A DNA stretch of 64,000 bases from Desulfatibacillum alkenivorans DSM 16219 (lineage in GTDB: Bacteria > Desulfobacterota > Desulfobacteria > Desulfobacterales > Desulfatibacillaceae). The notes under the pieces were generated by a model. That model had not been told where the DNA came from and searched no databases. It saw nothing but the letters and a program-made list of their open reading frames with translations. The stretch is from the NCBI RefSeq assembly GCF_900142135.1, contig NZ_FQZU01000035.1, positions 1-64,000 of the forward strand, written 5' to 3'. The position numbers and the translations under genes were made by a program. This document shows, piece after piece, positions 17,497-26,510 of the stretch. Position 1 is the stretch's first letter; every line of letters begins with the position of its first letter.

Positions 17497-18234
17497 CTAT
17501 GCGCGAGTGAGGAGGAAAAAGAATTCTTTGTTGCCTTTGGGGCCGAGAATAGGGGAGGGCGCCGGGCCAATGCATTCCAGGCCAAGCCCTTTGAAAAAGG
17601 CCTCCATGTCCTCCAAAACCTTGGCGTGTTTGACGGGATCCTTAACCACGCCGTTTTTGCCCACTTCGCCCTTGCCCACCTCAAACTGAGGCTTGACCAT
17701 GGGGATGATGCGGCAATGCTGCGCCATGAGCTCCAGGAGCACAGGGATTACGATTTTAAGGGATATAAAGGATACATCGATGACCGCCAGTTCCGGCTTC
17801 CAGGGGAGGTCCTCGGGGACCGTATGGCGGATGTTGGTCCGCTCCAGGACCACAACCCGGTCGTCCTGGCGGAGCTTCCAGGCGAACTGGCCGTATCCCA
17901 CGTCCACGGCGATGACCCGGGAGGCGCCGCGTTGAAGCAGGCAGTCGGTGAACCCGCCCGTGGAGGCGCCTACGTCAATGCAGTCCAGGCCTTCCACGGA
18001 AAGGCCAAGTTGTTCCAGGGCGCCTTCCAGCTTTAACCCGCCCCGGCTGACATAGGGCATGTCCTGGCCCCGCACCGTGATGTTTGCTTCGGGCGAGATC
18101 ATGGCGCCGGCCTTATCCTGGGGAACGTCGTCCACCAAAACCTGACCGGACAAAATCAAGGCCTGGGCGCGCGTCCGGGAGGGCGCCAGGCCTAATTCGG
18201 TTATCATCGTGTCGAGGCGTTGCTTTTTAGCCAT
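17497..18234 (-). CDS. tlyA: TlyA-family rRNA 2'-O-methyltransferase
   Basis: A 245-residue protein with an N-terminal S4 RNA-binding domain (residues 1-60; RLDTMITELGLAPSRTRAQ) and an FtsJ/RrmJ-type methyltransferase domain with the SAM loop DVGASTGGFTDCLLQRGA. TlyA enzymes 2'-O-methylate cytidines of 16S/23S rRNA. The start overlaps the dxs stop by 8 bp (ATGGCTAA), so the two are translationally coupled. It is the last gene of the xseA-xseB-ispA-dxs-tlyA operon, a common arrangement in this phylum. Confidence 0.92.
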   Translation of the reverse strand: MAKKQRLDTMITELGLAPSRTRAQALILSGQVLVDDVPQDKAGAMISPEANITVRGQDMPYVSRGGLKLEGALEQLGLSVEGLDCIDVGASTGGFTDCLLQRGASRVIAVDVGYGQFAWKLRQDDRVVVLERTNIRHTVPEDLPWKPELAVIDVSFISLKIVIPVLLELMAQHCRIIPMVKPQFEVGKGEVGKNGVVKDPVKHAKVLEDMEAFFKGLGLECIGPAPSPILGPKGNKEFFFLLTRA

Positions 18235-20122
18235 TGGATTTCAAAGGGAAATCGTTCAGTAGTTTTCCTGCAGCATCAACAATGCCCTGGGAATCCACGC
18301 CGTATTTGGCGCGCAGAATTCCGGGGGCGCCGTGCTCCACAAACTGATCGGGCAGGCCCACCCGAAAGACGCGTACGCCCGTGACGCCGGCTTCCTGGAT
18401 CGCCTCAAGCACTGCGCTGCCGAATCCGCCCATGAGGGCGTTGTCCTCCGCCGTGATCACCCGGGGAGTTTTTTTGACGGCCTCGGCGATGGTTTCCATG
18501 TCCAGGGGTTTGATAAAACGGCAGTTAATGACTCCGGCGGAAACGCCCTTTTCGGCCAGTTTCTCCCGGGCGTCCAGGGCTTCGCAGACCATCCGGCCCA
18601 CGGCCAGGATAACCACGTCTTCGCCTTCGTGCAGCACTTCGGCCTTGCCGACGGGCAGCAGGCTGGGCTTTTCGGACAAAGGCGCCCCCACCGCCTGCCC
18701 CCGGGGGTAGCGGATGGCCGTAGGCCCGTTGTGGTTGACCGCCGTATACAGCATGTTGCGGAGTTCGTCTTCATCTTTGGGCGCCATGATGGTCAGATTG
18801 GGGATGCAGCGCAAAAAGGACAGGTCAAAGGCGCCGTGATGGGTGGGGCCGTCCTCGCCCACCAGGCCGCCCCGGTCCATGGCGAAGCACACGGGCAGGT
18901 TTTCCAGGCACACGTCGTGCAAAACCTGATCAAAGGCCCGCTGCAAAAAGGTGGAATAAATAGCCACCACCGGGTGAAAGCCCTCGGCGGCAAGGCCAGC
19001 GGCAAAGGTCACGCCGTGCTGTTCGGCAATGCCCACGTCAAAAAATCGGGTGGGAAACTCGTCGTGAAAACTGGTCAGGCCGGTGCCTTCAGGCATGGCG
19101 GCGGTGACGGCCACAATCCTGTCGTTCTCCCGGGCGAATTCCACGATGGCGTCCCCGAAAACATTGGTGTAAGAGGGCGCTTTGGCGCCGGAAATCTTGC
19201 AGCAGTTTCCGGTAGCCACTTCAAAGGAGCCCACGCCATGAAAATAGGTCGGGTTTTTTTCCGCAGGCTCGTAGCCCTTGCCTTTGACCGTCGTGGTATG
19301 GAAAAGGATCGGCGTGCCGGCATTTTTCACGTTTTCCAGGGTTTTTATCAGATGATCCAGCCTGTGGCCGTTAATGGGGCCTATGTACTGGAACTCAAAG
19401 GCTTCAAACAGCATGCCCGGCGTGACAAACGCCTTGAAGGACTCCTCCATCTTCTTGAAAAACTTGTAAATATTCGGCGTGGAACTGAGGATGCCCTTAA
19501 ACTCGGTGCGCCAGTCCATAAAGGTTTTGGCGGTGAGTTTTCGAGACAAAAAATTGGACAAGGCGCCTACATTGGGGGAAATGGACATTTCGTTGTCGTT
19601 CAGAACCACGATGAGGTCTTTTTTTAAGTCCCCCGTGTGGTTCAGGCCTTCGTAGGCCAGTCCGGCGGTCATGGAGCCGTCGCCGATGACGGAAATGACC
19701 TTGGAGCAATCCCCGTTTAGGCACTTGCCTGTTGCTATGCCGGCGCCAGCGGATATGGACGTGCTGGAGTGGCCCACGGTAAAGGCGTCGTAAGGGCTTT
19801 CACTCATACGGGCGAAGCCGGAGAGGCCTCCGTGAGTGCGCAGGGTGTGAAATCGGTCGGCGCGGCCGGTAAGGATTTTATGGGTGTAAGACTGATGCCC
19901 CACGTCCCAGATGATTTTATCTTTGGGAAGATCGAACACATAATGCAGGGCGATGGTCAGTTCCACCGTCCCAAGGCTGGGGGCCAGATGTCCGCCTGTC
20001 CTGGAAACCGTTTCTATGATTAACTCCCTGACTTCCTTTGCCAATTCAGGCAGCTCCTCCATGGGGAGCTTCTTAAGGTCGCCGGGGGATTTTATATCTT
20101 TAAGGTATTTTGTTTCGCCCAT
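18227..20122 (-). CDS. dxs: 1-deoxy-D-xylulose-5-phosphate synthase
   Basis: This catalyses the first step of the MEP isoprenoid pathway: pyruvate plus glyceraldehyde 3-phosphate to DXP, with thiamine diphosphate. The 631 residues carry the TPP-binding GDGSMTAGLAYEGLNH...NDNEMSIS motif, VGHQSYTHKILTGR, and the transketolase pyrimidine-domain EQHGVTFAAGLAAEG with its catalytic Glu. Length and order are standard. It starts 56 bp after the ispA stop and overlaps tlyA. Confidence 0.97.
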   Translation of the reverse strand: MGETKYLKDIKSPGDLKKLPMEELPELAKEVRELIIETVSRTGGHLAPSLGTVELTIALHYVFDLPKDKIIWDVGHQSYTHKILTGRADRFHTLRTHGGLSGFARMSESPYDAFTVGHSSTSISAGAGIATGKCLNGDCSKVISVIGDGSMTAGLAYEGLNHTGDLKKDLIVVLNDNEMSISPNVGALSNFLSRKLTAKTFMDWRTEFKGILSSTPNIYKFFKKMEESFKAFVTPGMLFEAFEFQYIGPINGHRLDHLIKTLENVKNAGTPILFHTTTVKGKGYEPAEKNPTYFHGVGSFEVATGNCCKISGAKAPSYTNVFGDAIVEFARENDRIVAVTAAMPEGTGLTSFHDEFPTRFFDVGIAEQHGVTFAAGLAAEGFHPVVAIYSTFLQRAFDQVLHDVCLENLPVCFAMDRGGLVGEDGPTHHGAFDLSFLRCIPNLTIMAPKDEDELRNMLYTAVNHNGPTAIRYPRGQAVGAPLSEKPSLLPVGKAEVLHEGEDVVILAVGRMVCEALDAREKLAEKGVSAGVINCRFIKPLDMETIAEAVKKTPRVITAEDNALMGGFGSAVLEAIQEAGVTGVRVFRVGLPDQFVEHGAPGILRAKYGVDSQGIVDAAGKLLNDFPLKSNG

Positions 20123-20178
20123 TCACAAAAAGTCCCTGAAACCGCTCTGCGCCGATAAAAACTCAAAGGGCAGGGGAG

Positions 20179-21102
20179 TTAGCGGCTTCGCGTAAGTATA
20201 TAAGTTGCTATGGAACGCAACGGATCACATTTGTTATCAAAGGAAACAATGGCTTGCAAGGCTTTGTTGATCAGGCGTTCGGCAAAATCCCGGGCGCCGT
20301 CCAAGCCCATGAGCGCCGGATAGGTGCTTTTACCAAGCTCCGCGTCCGTTCCCACGGCCTTGCCCATGACTTTGGGGTCTCCAACCACATTAAGGATATC
20401 GTCTATCACCTGGAAAGCCAGGCCCACATTTTTGGCGTAGACGTCCAGGGACGCGATTTGCTCCGGGGTTCCACCGCCCAGATAAGCGCCTGAAAATACC
20501 GAAACCTCTATCATGGCCCCGGTTTTATTATTGTGGACGCTTTCCAATTCCTCACGGGTCAAAGACTTGCTTTCTCCTTCGATATCAAGCATTTGACCAA
20601 GGATCATGCCGTTGCAGCCGGCGGCGTGACTGATGCGGGCGATGATGGTCAGGACTTTTTCCGCAGGCAATAGGCCGTCGTCTGCTGCGTGGGAAAGGAT
20701 TTCAAAGGCGCTGGTCAAAAGTCCGTCGCCGGCGAGAATGGCGGTGGCCTCGTCAAAAGCCTTGTGACAGGTAGGGGTTCCCCGGCGATAATCATCGTCG
20801 TCCAAGGCTGGGAGATCGTCGTGGATCAGGGAATAGGTGTGGATAAACTCCAAGGCTGCGGCCACGTCCATAACGAGATCTTTGTCACCGCCTACAGCTT
20901 CGGCGGCGGTCATGCAGAGAATAGGGCGCAGACGCTTTCCTCCGGCGAACAGGGAGTGGCGCATGGCTTGGGTGACCCGGCTTTCTGCAGGATACCGGGC
21001 GATGCGTTTTTCCATGGCGGCCGCAACCAATTGGCCGTATTCGGTAAGAAAGGCTTTTAAGTCAAAGGAATTCAAATCAGATTGCAAGCTTGGTTCCGTC
21101 AT
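20179..21102 (-). CDS. ispA: (2E,6E)-farnesyl/geranylgeranyl diphosphate synthase
   Basis: A 307-residue trans-prenyltransferase condensing dimethylallyl/geranyl diphosphate with isopentenyl diphosphate. The first Asp-rich motif (IHDDLPALDDDDYRRG) and the second (FQVIDDILNVVGD) are present with normal spacing. The residues before the first motif (FIHTYSLIHDD) decide chain length; a C15 or C20 product is possible. It follows xseB by 36 bp and precedes dxs in the same operon. Confidence 0.93.
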   Translation of the reverse strand: MTEPSLQSDLNSFDLKAFLTEYGQLVAAAMEKRIARYPAESRVTQAMRHSLFAGGKRLRPILCMTAAEAVGGDKDLVMDVAAALEFIHTYSLIHDDLPALDDDDYRRGTPTCHKAFDEATAILAGDGLLTSAFEILSHAADDGLLPAEKVLTIIARISHAAGCNGMILGQMLDIEGESKSLTREELESVHNNKTGAMIEVSVFSGAYLGGGTPEQIASLDVYAKNVGLAFQVIDDILNVVGDPKVMGKAVGTDAELGKSTYPALMGLDGARDFAERLINKALQAIVSFDNKCDPLRSIATYILTRSR

Positions 21103-21138
21103 TTTATCTTCTTGCCCGGATTCGGCCGGGATAGGGCG

Positions 21139-21366
21139 TTATTCTGTTCCAAACGGGGCTTCCCTCAGGTTTCCTTCGGAATCCTGCAGTATAAGGGTAA
21201 CCTTTTTTTCCACTTCGTCCAGCTTTTTGGAGCAAAATTCGTATAATTTCATACCTTCTTCAAATTTGGCCAGGGCGGTTTCCAGAGGAAGGTCCCCTTT
21301 TTCCATTTGAGACACGATTTGCTCCAACTCTTGGGCGGCTGATTCAAACGTTGCGTTTTTTTTCAT
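21139..21366 (-). CDS. xseB: exodeoxyribonuclease VII small subunit
   Basis: A 75-residue helical protein with the XseB pattern FESAAQELEQIVSQMEKGDL and LPLETALAKFEEGMKL. It binds XseA to form the single-strand exonuclease VII. The start overlaps the xseA stop (ATGA), showing translational coupling. Confidence 0.95.
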   Translation of the reverse strand: MKKNATFESAAQELEQIVSQMEKGDLPLETALAKFEEGMKLYEFCSKKLDEVEKKVTLILQDSEGNLREAPFGTE

Positions 21367-22724
21367 GATTTGGTTCCTTTTTCAATGCTTTTTATTTGGG
21401 CGGCGGCCTTGCCGGAAGCCAGAGTGATTTCCACCTCGTCTCCAGGGCTTAAATCGTCGGCGTTTCGAACGATTTCCAGGCCGGGAGTCTTTCGGGTAAT
21501 GCTGTATCCCCGTTCCAGGATGGCGGAGGGGTTGAGGGCTTCCAGGCTGGCCCGGGCCTGTTTTAGGGCTGCCTTATCGGCTCGTATTTGTTGCTGCATT
21601 GCGCCTGTCATTTGCCGGAACTGAAATTCAAGCAATACTTTAAAATTTGGGGTTTTATGCAATGGCGACAACTTGTTAAGCTTGTATAACGCCGTCGAAA
21701 GATTGTTCCGGTTCTCCACAAAACCCCGTTTGGTCAGGGTGATTATGCGTTGCTGATAATCGTCCAGACGCAAACGCCAGTCATCCACCTGTCTCCGGGG
21801 AGGGGGCAGCCTCTTCTTGAAATTCACAAGGTTGTCGCGTTCTTTTCGCAGCATTAAAACGAACGCGCCCTTTAACCGGGCCGCATATTCCTTTAATAAA
21901 AGCTCAAGACCCTGATACTCCGGCAAGACGATTTCAGCAGCGGCGCTGGGTGTGGGAGCCCGTCTGTCGGCTGTATAATCCGCGATGGTGTAATCGGTTT
22001 CATGACCGACCGCAGAAATTACAGGAATGGCGCTGGCGAATATAGCGCGGGCGACTTCCTCGGAGTTGAATGGGGCTAAGTCCTCCAAGGAGCCGCCTCC
22101 CCGAGCAAGAATAATGACATCAACCTGATATTGCTGATTAATCAGGTCTATAGATCGTACAATTTGTGCAGCAGAGTCGGCGCCTTGAACTTTGACCGGC
22201 CATACCTGGACATGGACTTTGGGAAATCGGTAGCTTAAAACACGCAGAATATCGTGAATCACAGCGCCGGTTGGGCTTGTAACGACTGCTATGATCTGGG
22301 GGAGGTAAGGCAACGATTTCTTATGGTCTTCTGCAAACAGGCCTTCGTCAGACAATTTGGCCTTTAGCTGTTCAAAAGCAAGGGCCAGAGCGCCCATGCC
22401 GGCAGGTTCCATATGCTCTACAAGAACCTGGTACGCACCCTGGGGTTCATACACCGCAACCCGTCCCAGGCAAACTACGCTCATGCCGTCTTCCAGTTCA
22501 AACTTAAGGTTTTTGGCATGCCCCTTGAACATAACGCTCCGAATTTGCGCGCGATCGTCCTTTAAGGTGAAATAACAGTGCCCGGAGGATGGAATGCGGA
22601 GGTTGGAAATTTCGCCGGTCACCCAGACAAAGGGCAAGGCTTCTTCCAGCACGCTTTTAATAATGGCGGTTAATTGAGAGACGGTATGGATGCGTCTTTT
22701 TTGTGTGTGTTGGGCTGGGTTCAT
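21363..22724 (-). CDS. xseA: exodeoxyribonuclease VII large subunit
   Basis: The catalytic subunit of exonuclease VII. It has an N-terminal OB-fold (VWVTGEISNLRIPSSGHCYF and TLKDD) and a catalytic core with DVIILARGGGSLEDLAPFN and GHETDYTIADYTADRRAPTP, then the long coiled-coil and tail. The ATG at 22722-22724 (MNPAQHTQ) gives 453 residues and aligns with E. coli XseA. A longer TTG-initiated frame reaches 22778; AAGGAGCG lies about 20 nt upstream of the chosen ATG, so the start is not certain. It heads the xseA-xseB-ispA-dxs-tlyA operon. Confidence 0.93.
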   Translation of the reverse strand: MNPAQHTQKRRIHTVSQLTAIIKSVLEEALPFVWVTGEISNLRIPSSGHCYFTLKDDRAQIRSVMFKGHAKNLKFELEDGMSVVCLGRVAVYEPQGAYQVLVEHMEPAGMGALALAFEQLKAKLSDEGLFAEDHKKSLPYLPQIIAVVTSPTGAVIHDILRVLSYRFPKVHVQVWPVKVQGADSAAQIVRSIDLINQQYQVDVIILARGGGSLEDLAPFNSEEVARAIFASAIPVISAVGHETDYTIADYTADRRAPTPSAAAEIVLPEYQGLELLLKEYAARLKGAFVLMLRKERDNLVNFKKRLPPPRRQVDDWRLRLDDYQQRIITLTKRGFVENRNNLSTALYKLNKLSPLHKTPNFKVLLEFQFRQMTGAMQQQIRADKAALKQARASLEALNPSAILERGYSITRKTPGLEIVRNADDLSPGDEVEITLASGKAAAQIKSIEKGTKS

Positions 22725-22855
22725 TGGGTCTGTGTAGAACACGCTCCTTATATGTCGTATTGACCAAACGGAAACCAAAATCCGCTATGTCCGATAATAT
22801 ATATTATGTAAACTTTGAAATCCGTGCAAAAAATCGCCGCCTAAAGGCGCCCATT

Positions 22856-23341
22856 TCACGCCTGCCCCCCTGACTCTAAATTAGGGTCTGAATCATCCGG
22901 AGTTTCGACTTCAGAAGCCAATTCGGAAGTCTCTTCCTGGCTCGCCTGGTTCTCTTCGGCTTCGCCGGAATCCGAATTATCCAGGTCCAGGGCCTCAATC
23001 AAAGCCTCGATGCGGTGGTCTTCTTCAACGGCGTGGACGGTTTCGGCATCTTCCTGCTTTTGACTGTGTTCCGCCCTTTTACGGTGTTTGGCAAGGAGAT
23101 CACGGATTTGCGGAACCAGAAAAACGCCGTTGGTGTCCATGAGGCACAGGCAGTCGGCAAGCACCTCAATCTTGTCGCCCTGGTTCAGTTTTTTATCAAG
23201 GATGAATCGCTCTTCTCCGCGCACGGTGCACAGCCCGCTGCGCACATGGATGCCCGGAGATTTCAGCACCTGTTCAGTGACTTTGATCCCGATTTTTTCG
23301 GCAAGTTCCTTTAAACCCGCCAGGATTTTATCGGATTGCAT
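22856..23341 (-). CDS. conserved protein of unknown function with an acidic tail
   Basis: A 161-residue protein. The first 90 residues (LAEKIGIKVTEQVLK, LCTVRGEERFILDKKLNQGDKIEVLADCL, GVFLVPQIRDLL) look like a small conserved domain seen in anaerobic deltaproteobacteria, usually with no known role. The rest is low-complexity and strongly acidic, ending in an Asp/Glu/Ser-rich tail. It is cytoplasmic, with no signal or membrane segment. The ATG at 23341 is preferred over a TTG two codons upstream. It stands 132 bp upstream of xseA and after the GT9 gene. Confidence 0.6.
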   Translation of the reverse strand: MQSDKILAGLKELAEKIGIKVTEQVLKSPGIHVRSGLCTVRGEERFILDKKLNQGDKIEVLADCLCLMDTNGVFLVPQIRDLLAKHRKRAEHSQKQEDAETVHAVEEDHRIEALIEALDLDNSDSGEAEENQASQEETSELASEVETPDDSDPNLESGGQA

Positions 23342-23431
23342 AGGCAAACCAGTAATTTAAAGGTTAATGGTTTTGAGACCTCTGATTATTGCCAGCTAAG
23401 CCGGTTTTTGTCAATCAGGAGCGCCCTGCCC

Positions 23432-24658
23432 TTATTCCTCGTTAACGGCCAGGGTTTCTTGCAGAAGCCCGAATACCATTTCCGGTGTAATTACTTGCAA
23501 ACACACATTATCCGTACAAGGAGTCTTGCGATGGTTTGCGGCGCTGACGCATGGCGAACAGGCAAGCCCTGCAAAGATGGGAATGCAATTTCCCAATGAT
23601 CCGTACAACGCCGGCGTTTCCGGCCCGAAAATCACGTGCGTGGGCATGGGCGTTACGGCGGCGAAATGCGCCGGGCCGGAGTCGTTGGTGAGCATGAGCG
23701 TCGCTAGGCAGTATAGGACGGGCAGCTCGGTCAACTGGCATTGACCGGCGAAATTGATGCAGCGGTCATGCCCTACCCTGGCCTTGAGTTCGTCCGCCTC
23801 CTCTTTTTCCGAGGGATCTCCGGTGATGAGAACCAAAACGTCTTCGTGGGCCTTCAGGATCATTTTCATGACCGACACGAAGTTTTCGGGCATCCACCGC
23901 CTTTGAGGAAGCAATTCCCCTGCGTTGGGGTTGATGAGCACAATCCTGTGCGCCTCGGGGTCGTAGTCCGGATGCAAAGCCTTAATGGCTTTTCGCATGG
24001 AGTCTAATGCCTGGGGCTTGGGCGTCACTGCTTCCAGGCGGATTTCCTCGTCCTTTATCAGGGTTTTGGAAAACGGAACCTCTTCCTGGTTCGCCGTTAT
24101 TAAAGAGTTTACCAGCGCGATGAAATTTTTGGATATGTGAATGTGGGGATTGTAAGCGGTTTTATGGGTGATCATGTCGCCGCGGTAAAGCCCTTCCGTA
24201 TGAAAGCTATGGTATCCCACAATCCTGTCTGCGCCGCACATGCCGGAAAGCAAGGCCGTAATGCGGGAGAATAACTCCAGGTCAATGACCGTGTCGATAT
24301 TGTTTTTCCTGGTCCAGAGGAGAAAGCGCAGGCAATCCTTGGTAAGCTCCCAAAATGGGCCGCTTTTGATGCCGAACACGTTTTCTTTGGGGACGGTGTT
24401 GAGAATTTCCAGGCTTTTTTGATTGCGCTCGAAAATAGCAAAAAAGACGTTGGCGCCCAGACCGTCCCTGGCTTTTTTCATGGCCGGATCCGCCAGGATG
24501 ACGCTGCCCATTTCGGACAATTCAATAAACAGGACGTTTTTCACCTGCTTGCGGCGCACAGGCATGACGAACCTAAGGCATTTGATGATCAGAGTCATGA
24601 CAAAACAAAGAGGGACGCCGGCATAGCGGTCGATTTTTCGCATTCTATCAACGTTCAT
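23432..24658 (-). CDS. glycosyltransferase family 9 (heptosyltransferase-like)
   Basis: A 408-residue GT-B enzyme related to ADP-heptose:LPS heptosyltransferases (WaaF/WaaC). NVLFIELSEMGSVILADPAM is the N-terminal nucleotide-sugar fold start, and LINPNAGELLPQRRWMPENF plus LTNDSGPAHFAA (the family signature) are in the C-terminal half. Two short hydrophobic stretches near the N-terminus (CFVMTLIIKCLRFVMPV) may anchor it to the inner membrane. It begins 3 bp after the stop of the upstream TPR/GT-C-like gene, so both form one operon for surface glycan or LPS-core assembly. Donor and acceptor are unknown. Confidence 0.85.
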   Translation of the reverse strand: MNVDRMRKIDRYAGVPLCFVMTLIIKCLRFVMPVRRKQVKNVLFIELSEMGSVILADPAMKKARDGLGANVFFAIFERNQKSLEILNTVPKENVFGIKSGPFWELTKDCLRFLLWTRKNNIDTVIDLELFSRITALLSGMCGADRIVGYHSFHTEGLYRGDMITHKTAYNPHIHISKNFIALVNSLITANQEEVPFSKTLIKDEEIRLEAVTPKPQALDSMRKAIKALHPDYDPEAHRIVLINPNAGELLPQRRWMPENFVSVMKMILKAHEDVLVLITGDPSEKEEADELKARVGHDRCINFAGQCQLTELPVLYCLATLMLTNDSGPAHFAAVTPMPTHVIFGPETPALYGSLGNCIPIFAGLACSPCVSAANHRKTPCTDNVCLQVITPEMVFGLLQETLAVNEE

Positions 24659-24661
24659 GGT

Positions 24662-26416
24662 TCATCCTGTTTTGATTGCATTGAAAAAAATAAGGTTTTC
24701 CGCCTTTGTATCACTGGATTCCGGCCTCGGTAAAGTCAGGAGAATATTTTCCGCTATATCGGGGCTCTCCGGATATAGCTCTCCCGCCAGTTCAAAAAGG
24801 GTGCGAGCGGTTTTGTAGTCTTTGATTTTCCAGCATAAGACGGCATAATTATTTAATATTTTTGGATTGAACAAATCAAGGGCAAGGGCTTTTCCCATCC
24901 ATAAAAGACTTTGGGAATAATCCTCGGTGCGAGCCAGGTTTACGGCGTAATTATAATAACTTACGGCCTTGAATTGATCCTCCGGCCTGACCAAAAAGCG
25001 CAGGTTTTGGGCAGGATGCTCATTCCGCATGCTCAAAATGCTGCTGCACAGGTTTCTTACCGCAACAGCGTGATCGGGCTTCAATGTAAAAGCCCGATGG
25101 TAGAACATGAGTCCCTGGGTCGTCCCGTGCATATACTGGGAGGCGAGGTTGTTGTATGACATCGCGCTGTTGGGATTGGCTTTAATAGCCTGAATATAAA
25201 GATTTTCATTGCCGTCCCACGTCCGCACTTGCAGGTTGACGAGCAGGCCCAGGGCCAGCAAGACGGCCCCAGCCACTCCTTTGACTATGGCATGCGGTTG
25301 CCGGGCTATTATTAGGGCTGCGATCAGGGAAACTCCCGCCATGGAAAAATACATGTACCGGTCCGCCACCGTGGAGATGGTCTGAAATACAAAGGGGGAA
25401 AGCCCGGAAACCGGACCGAATCCTGCGATGAAAATCAGCGCTCCCGCAAGATAAGGCCTTGCTTTTTTTCCTAATATAAGCAGGCCTCCGGCGATGACAG
25501 CCGGGATGATCCAGGCAAAATAGCCCCACCCCGTATTTAGGACGTTTTGGGGCGTCCTTCCGTAATCGATCCCCAAAGGCGCCGGATAGGCCGTCTTGGC
25601 CATATAATGGGCGATGGCGTCTCCGTAGATTAAAATGCGCTCTCCCATGCTTGATACAAATTGATGGGAGTACGGAGGCTGAACGCTTTTGGTGATTATC
25701 AAAAACGGAATAATGACCAAAAACCAAGGCGCGGCTTCCTTGATGCTTTTTTTGCACCCCCAATCAAGGACTAACAGATTGATAATAAAAATGAATACCG
25801 GAGCAACCACCGCCGTTGGCTTGGACAAGAGGGCCAGGACAAAAAGCAGGAAAGCGCCTGCAGCTGCGCCAATGGGCAAAGCCCCGTTTTTTTTCGGGTT
25901 AAGTTTGTACGCATAGTATATGTTCATGGCCCCCACGGAAAAAGCGAAGGCCATCAAGGTTTTAAGCTCCGTGATATAGGAGGCCGCTTCCGCCTGGACG
26001 GGATGAAGGGCGAAAAGCAAAGCGCCTATTGCGGCGGCCGGTTTGTTTTTCACCAGTTTTTCAAGCAGCAAATATAGCAGCAGCCCGTTAATCAGGTGGA
26101 AAAACAGATTGACGACATGGAACAGCCACGGGCTTAACGGCCCTCCTCCGTCATGAAGCCCCAAAGCCTGGCCGGCCATAGCTATAAGGCTCCAGGCCGA
26201 ATAAACCACCGGGATGTACATGTTCAAGTAAGGTTCGGTCCAGTAGCGAATGATTCCGTTCAAGTCCGGAGAGGTCGCCCGGGGATTTTGCAGCAGATTC
26301 AACTCATCGTCCCAGAGAAAGGAATGGTTGGCCAACAACGGGGAGAATGCGGCCAGGATAATGCCGCTAATAATGAGAAGCGCTAAAATTCCTTCCGCCC
26401 GGTTGTTATTATTCAA
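24662..26416 (-). CDS. polytopic GT-C-like membrane protein with C-terminal TPR repeats
   Basis: A 584-residue protein with about 10-12 transmembrane segments followed by tetratricopeptide repeats (about 405-560: AIKANPNSAMSYNNLASQY, AFTLKPDHAVAVRNLCSS, ALALDLFNPKILNNYAVL). The first loop has FLWDDELNLLQNP, the acidic pair typical of GT-C glycosyltransferases using polyprenyl-phosphate sugars. The layout resembles TMTC-like O-mannosyltransferases. The frame starts with TTG, with AAAGGG 7 nt upstream, and no later Met is plausible. It is the first gene of an operon with the GT9 transferase. Confidence 0.75.
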   Translation of the reverse strand: MNNNNRAEGILALLIISGIILAAFSPLLANHSFLWDDELNLLQNPRATSPDLNGIIRYWTEPYLNMYIPVVYSAWSLIAMAGQALGLHDGGGPLSPWLFHVVNLFFHLINGLLLYLLLEKLVKNKPAAAIGALLFALHPVQAEAASYITELKTLMAFAFSVGAMNIYYAYKLNPKKNGALPIGAAAGAFLLFVLALLSKPTAVVAPVFIFIINLLVLDWGCKKSIKEAAPWFLVIIPFLIITKSVQPPYSHQFVSSMGERILIYGDAIAHYMAKTAYPAPLGIDYGRTPQNVLNTGWGYFAWIIPAVIAGGLLILGKKARPYLAGALIFIAGFGPVSGLSPFVFQTISTVADRYMYFSMAGVSLIAALIIARQPHAIVKGVAGAVLLALGLLVNLQVRTWDGNENLYIQAIKANPNSAMSYNNLASQYMHGTTQGLMFYHRAFTLKPDHAVAVRNLCSSILSMRNEHPAQNLRFLVRPEDQFKAVSYYNYAVNLARTEDYSQSLLWMGKALALDLFNPKILNNYAVLCWKIKDYKTARTLFELAGELYPESPDIAENILLTLPRPESSDTKAENLIFFNAIKTG

Positions 26417-26510
26417 TGATCAACCCTTTTTCAAAAGAGGTAAGTCGTGATATAGAACCGACTATATTTCTCTGAATCAACCCTAACCTTTTATTGCAAA
26501 CGCCGCAACC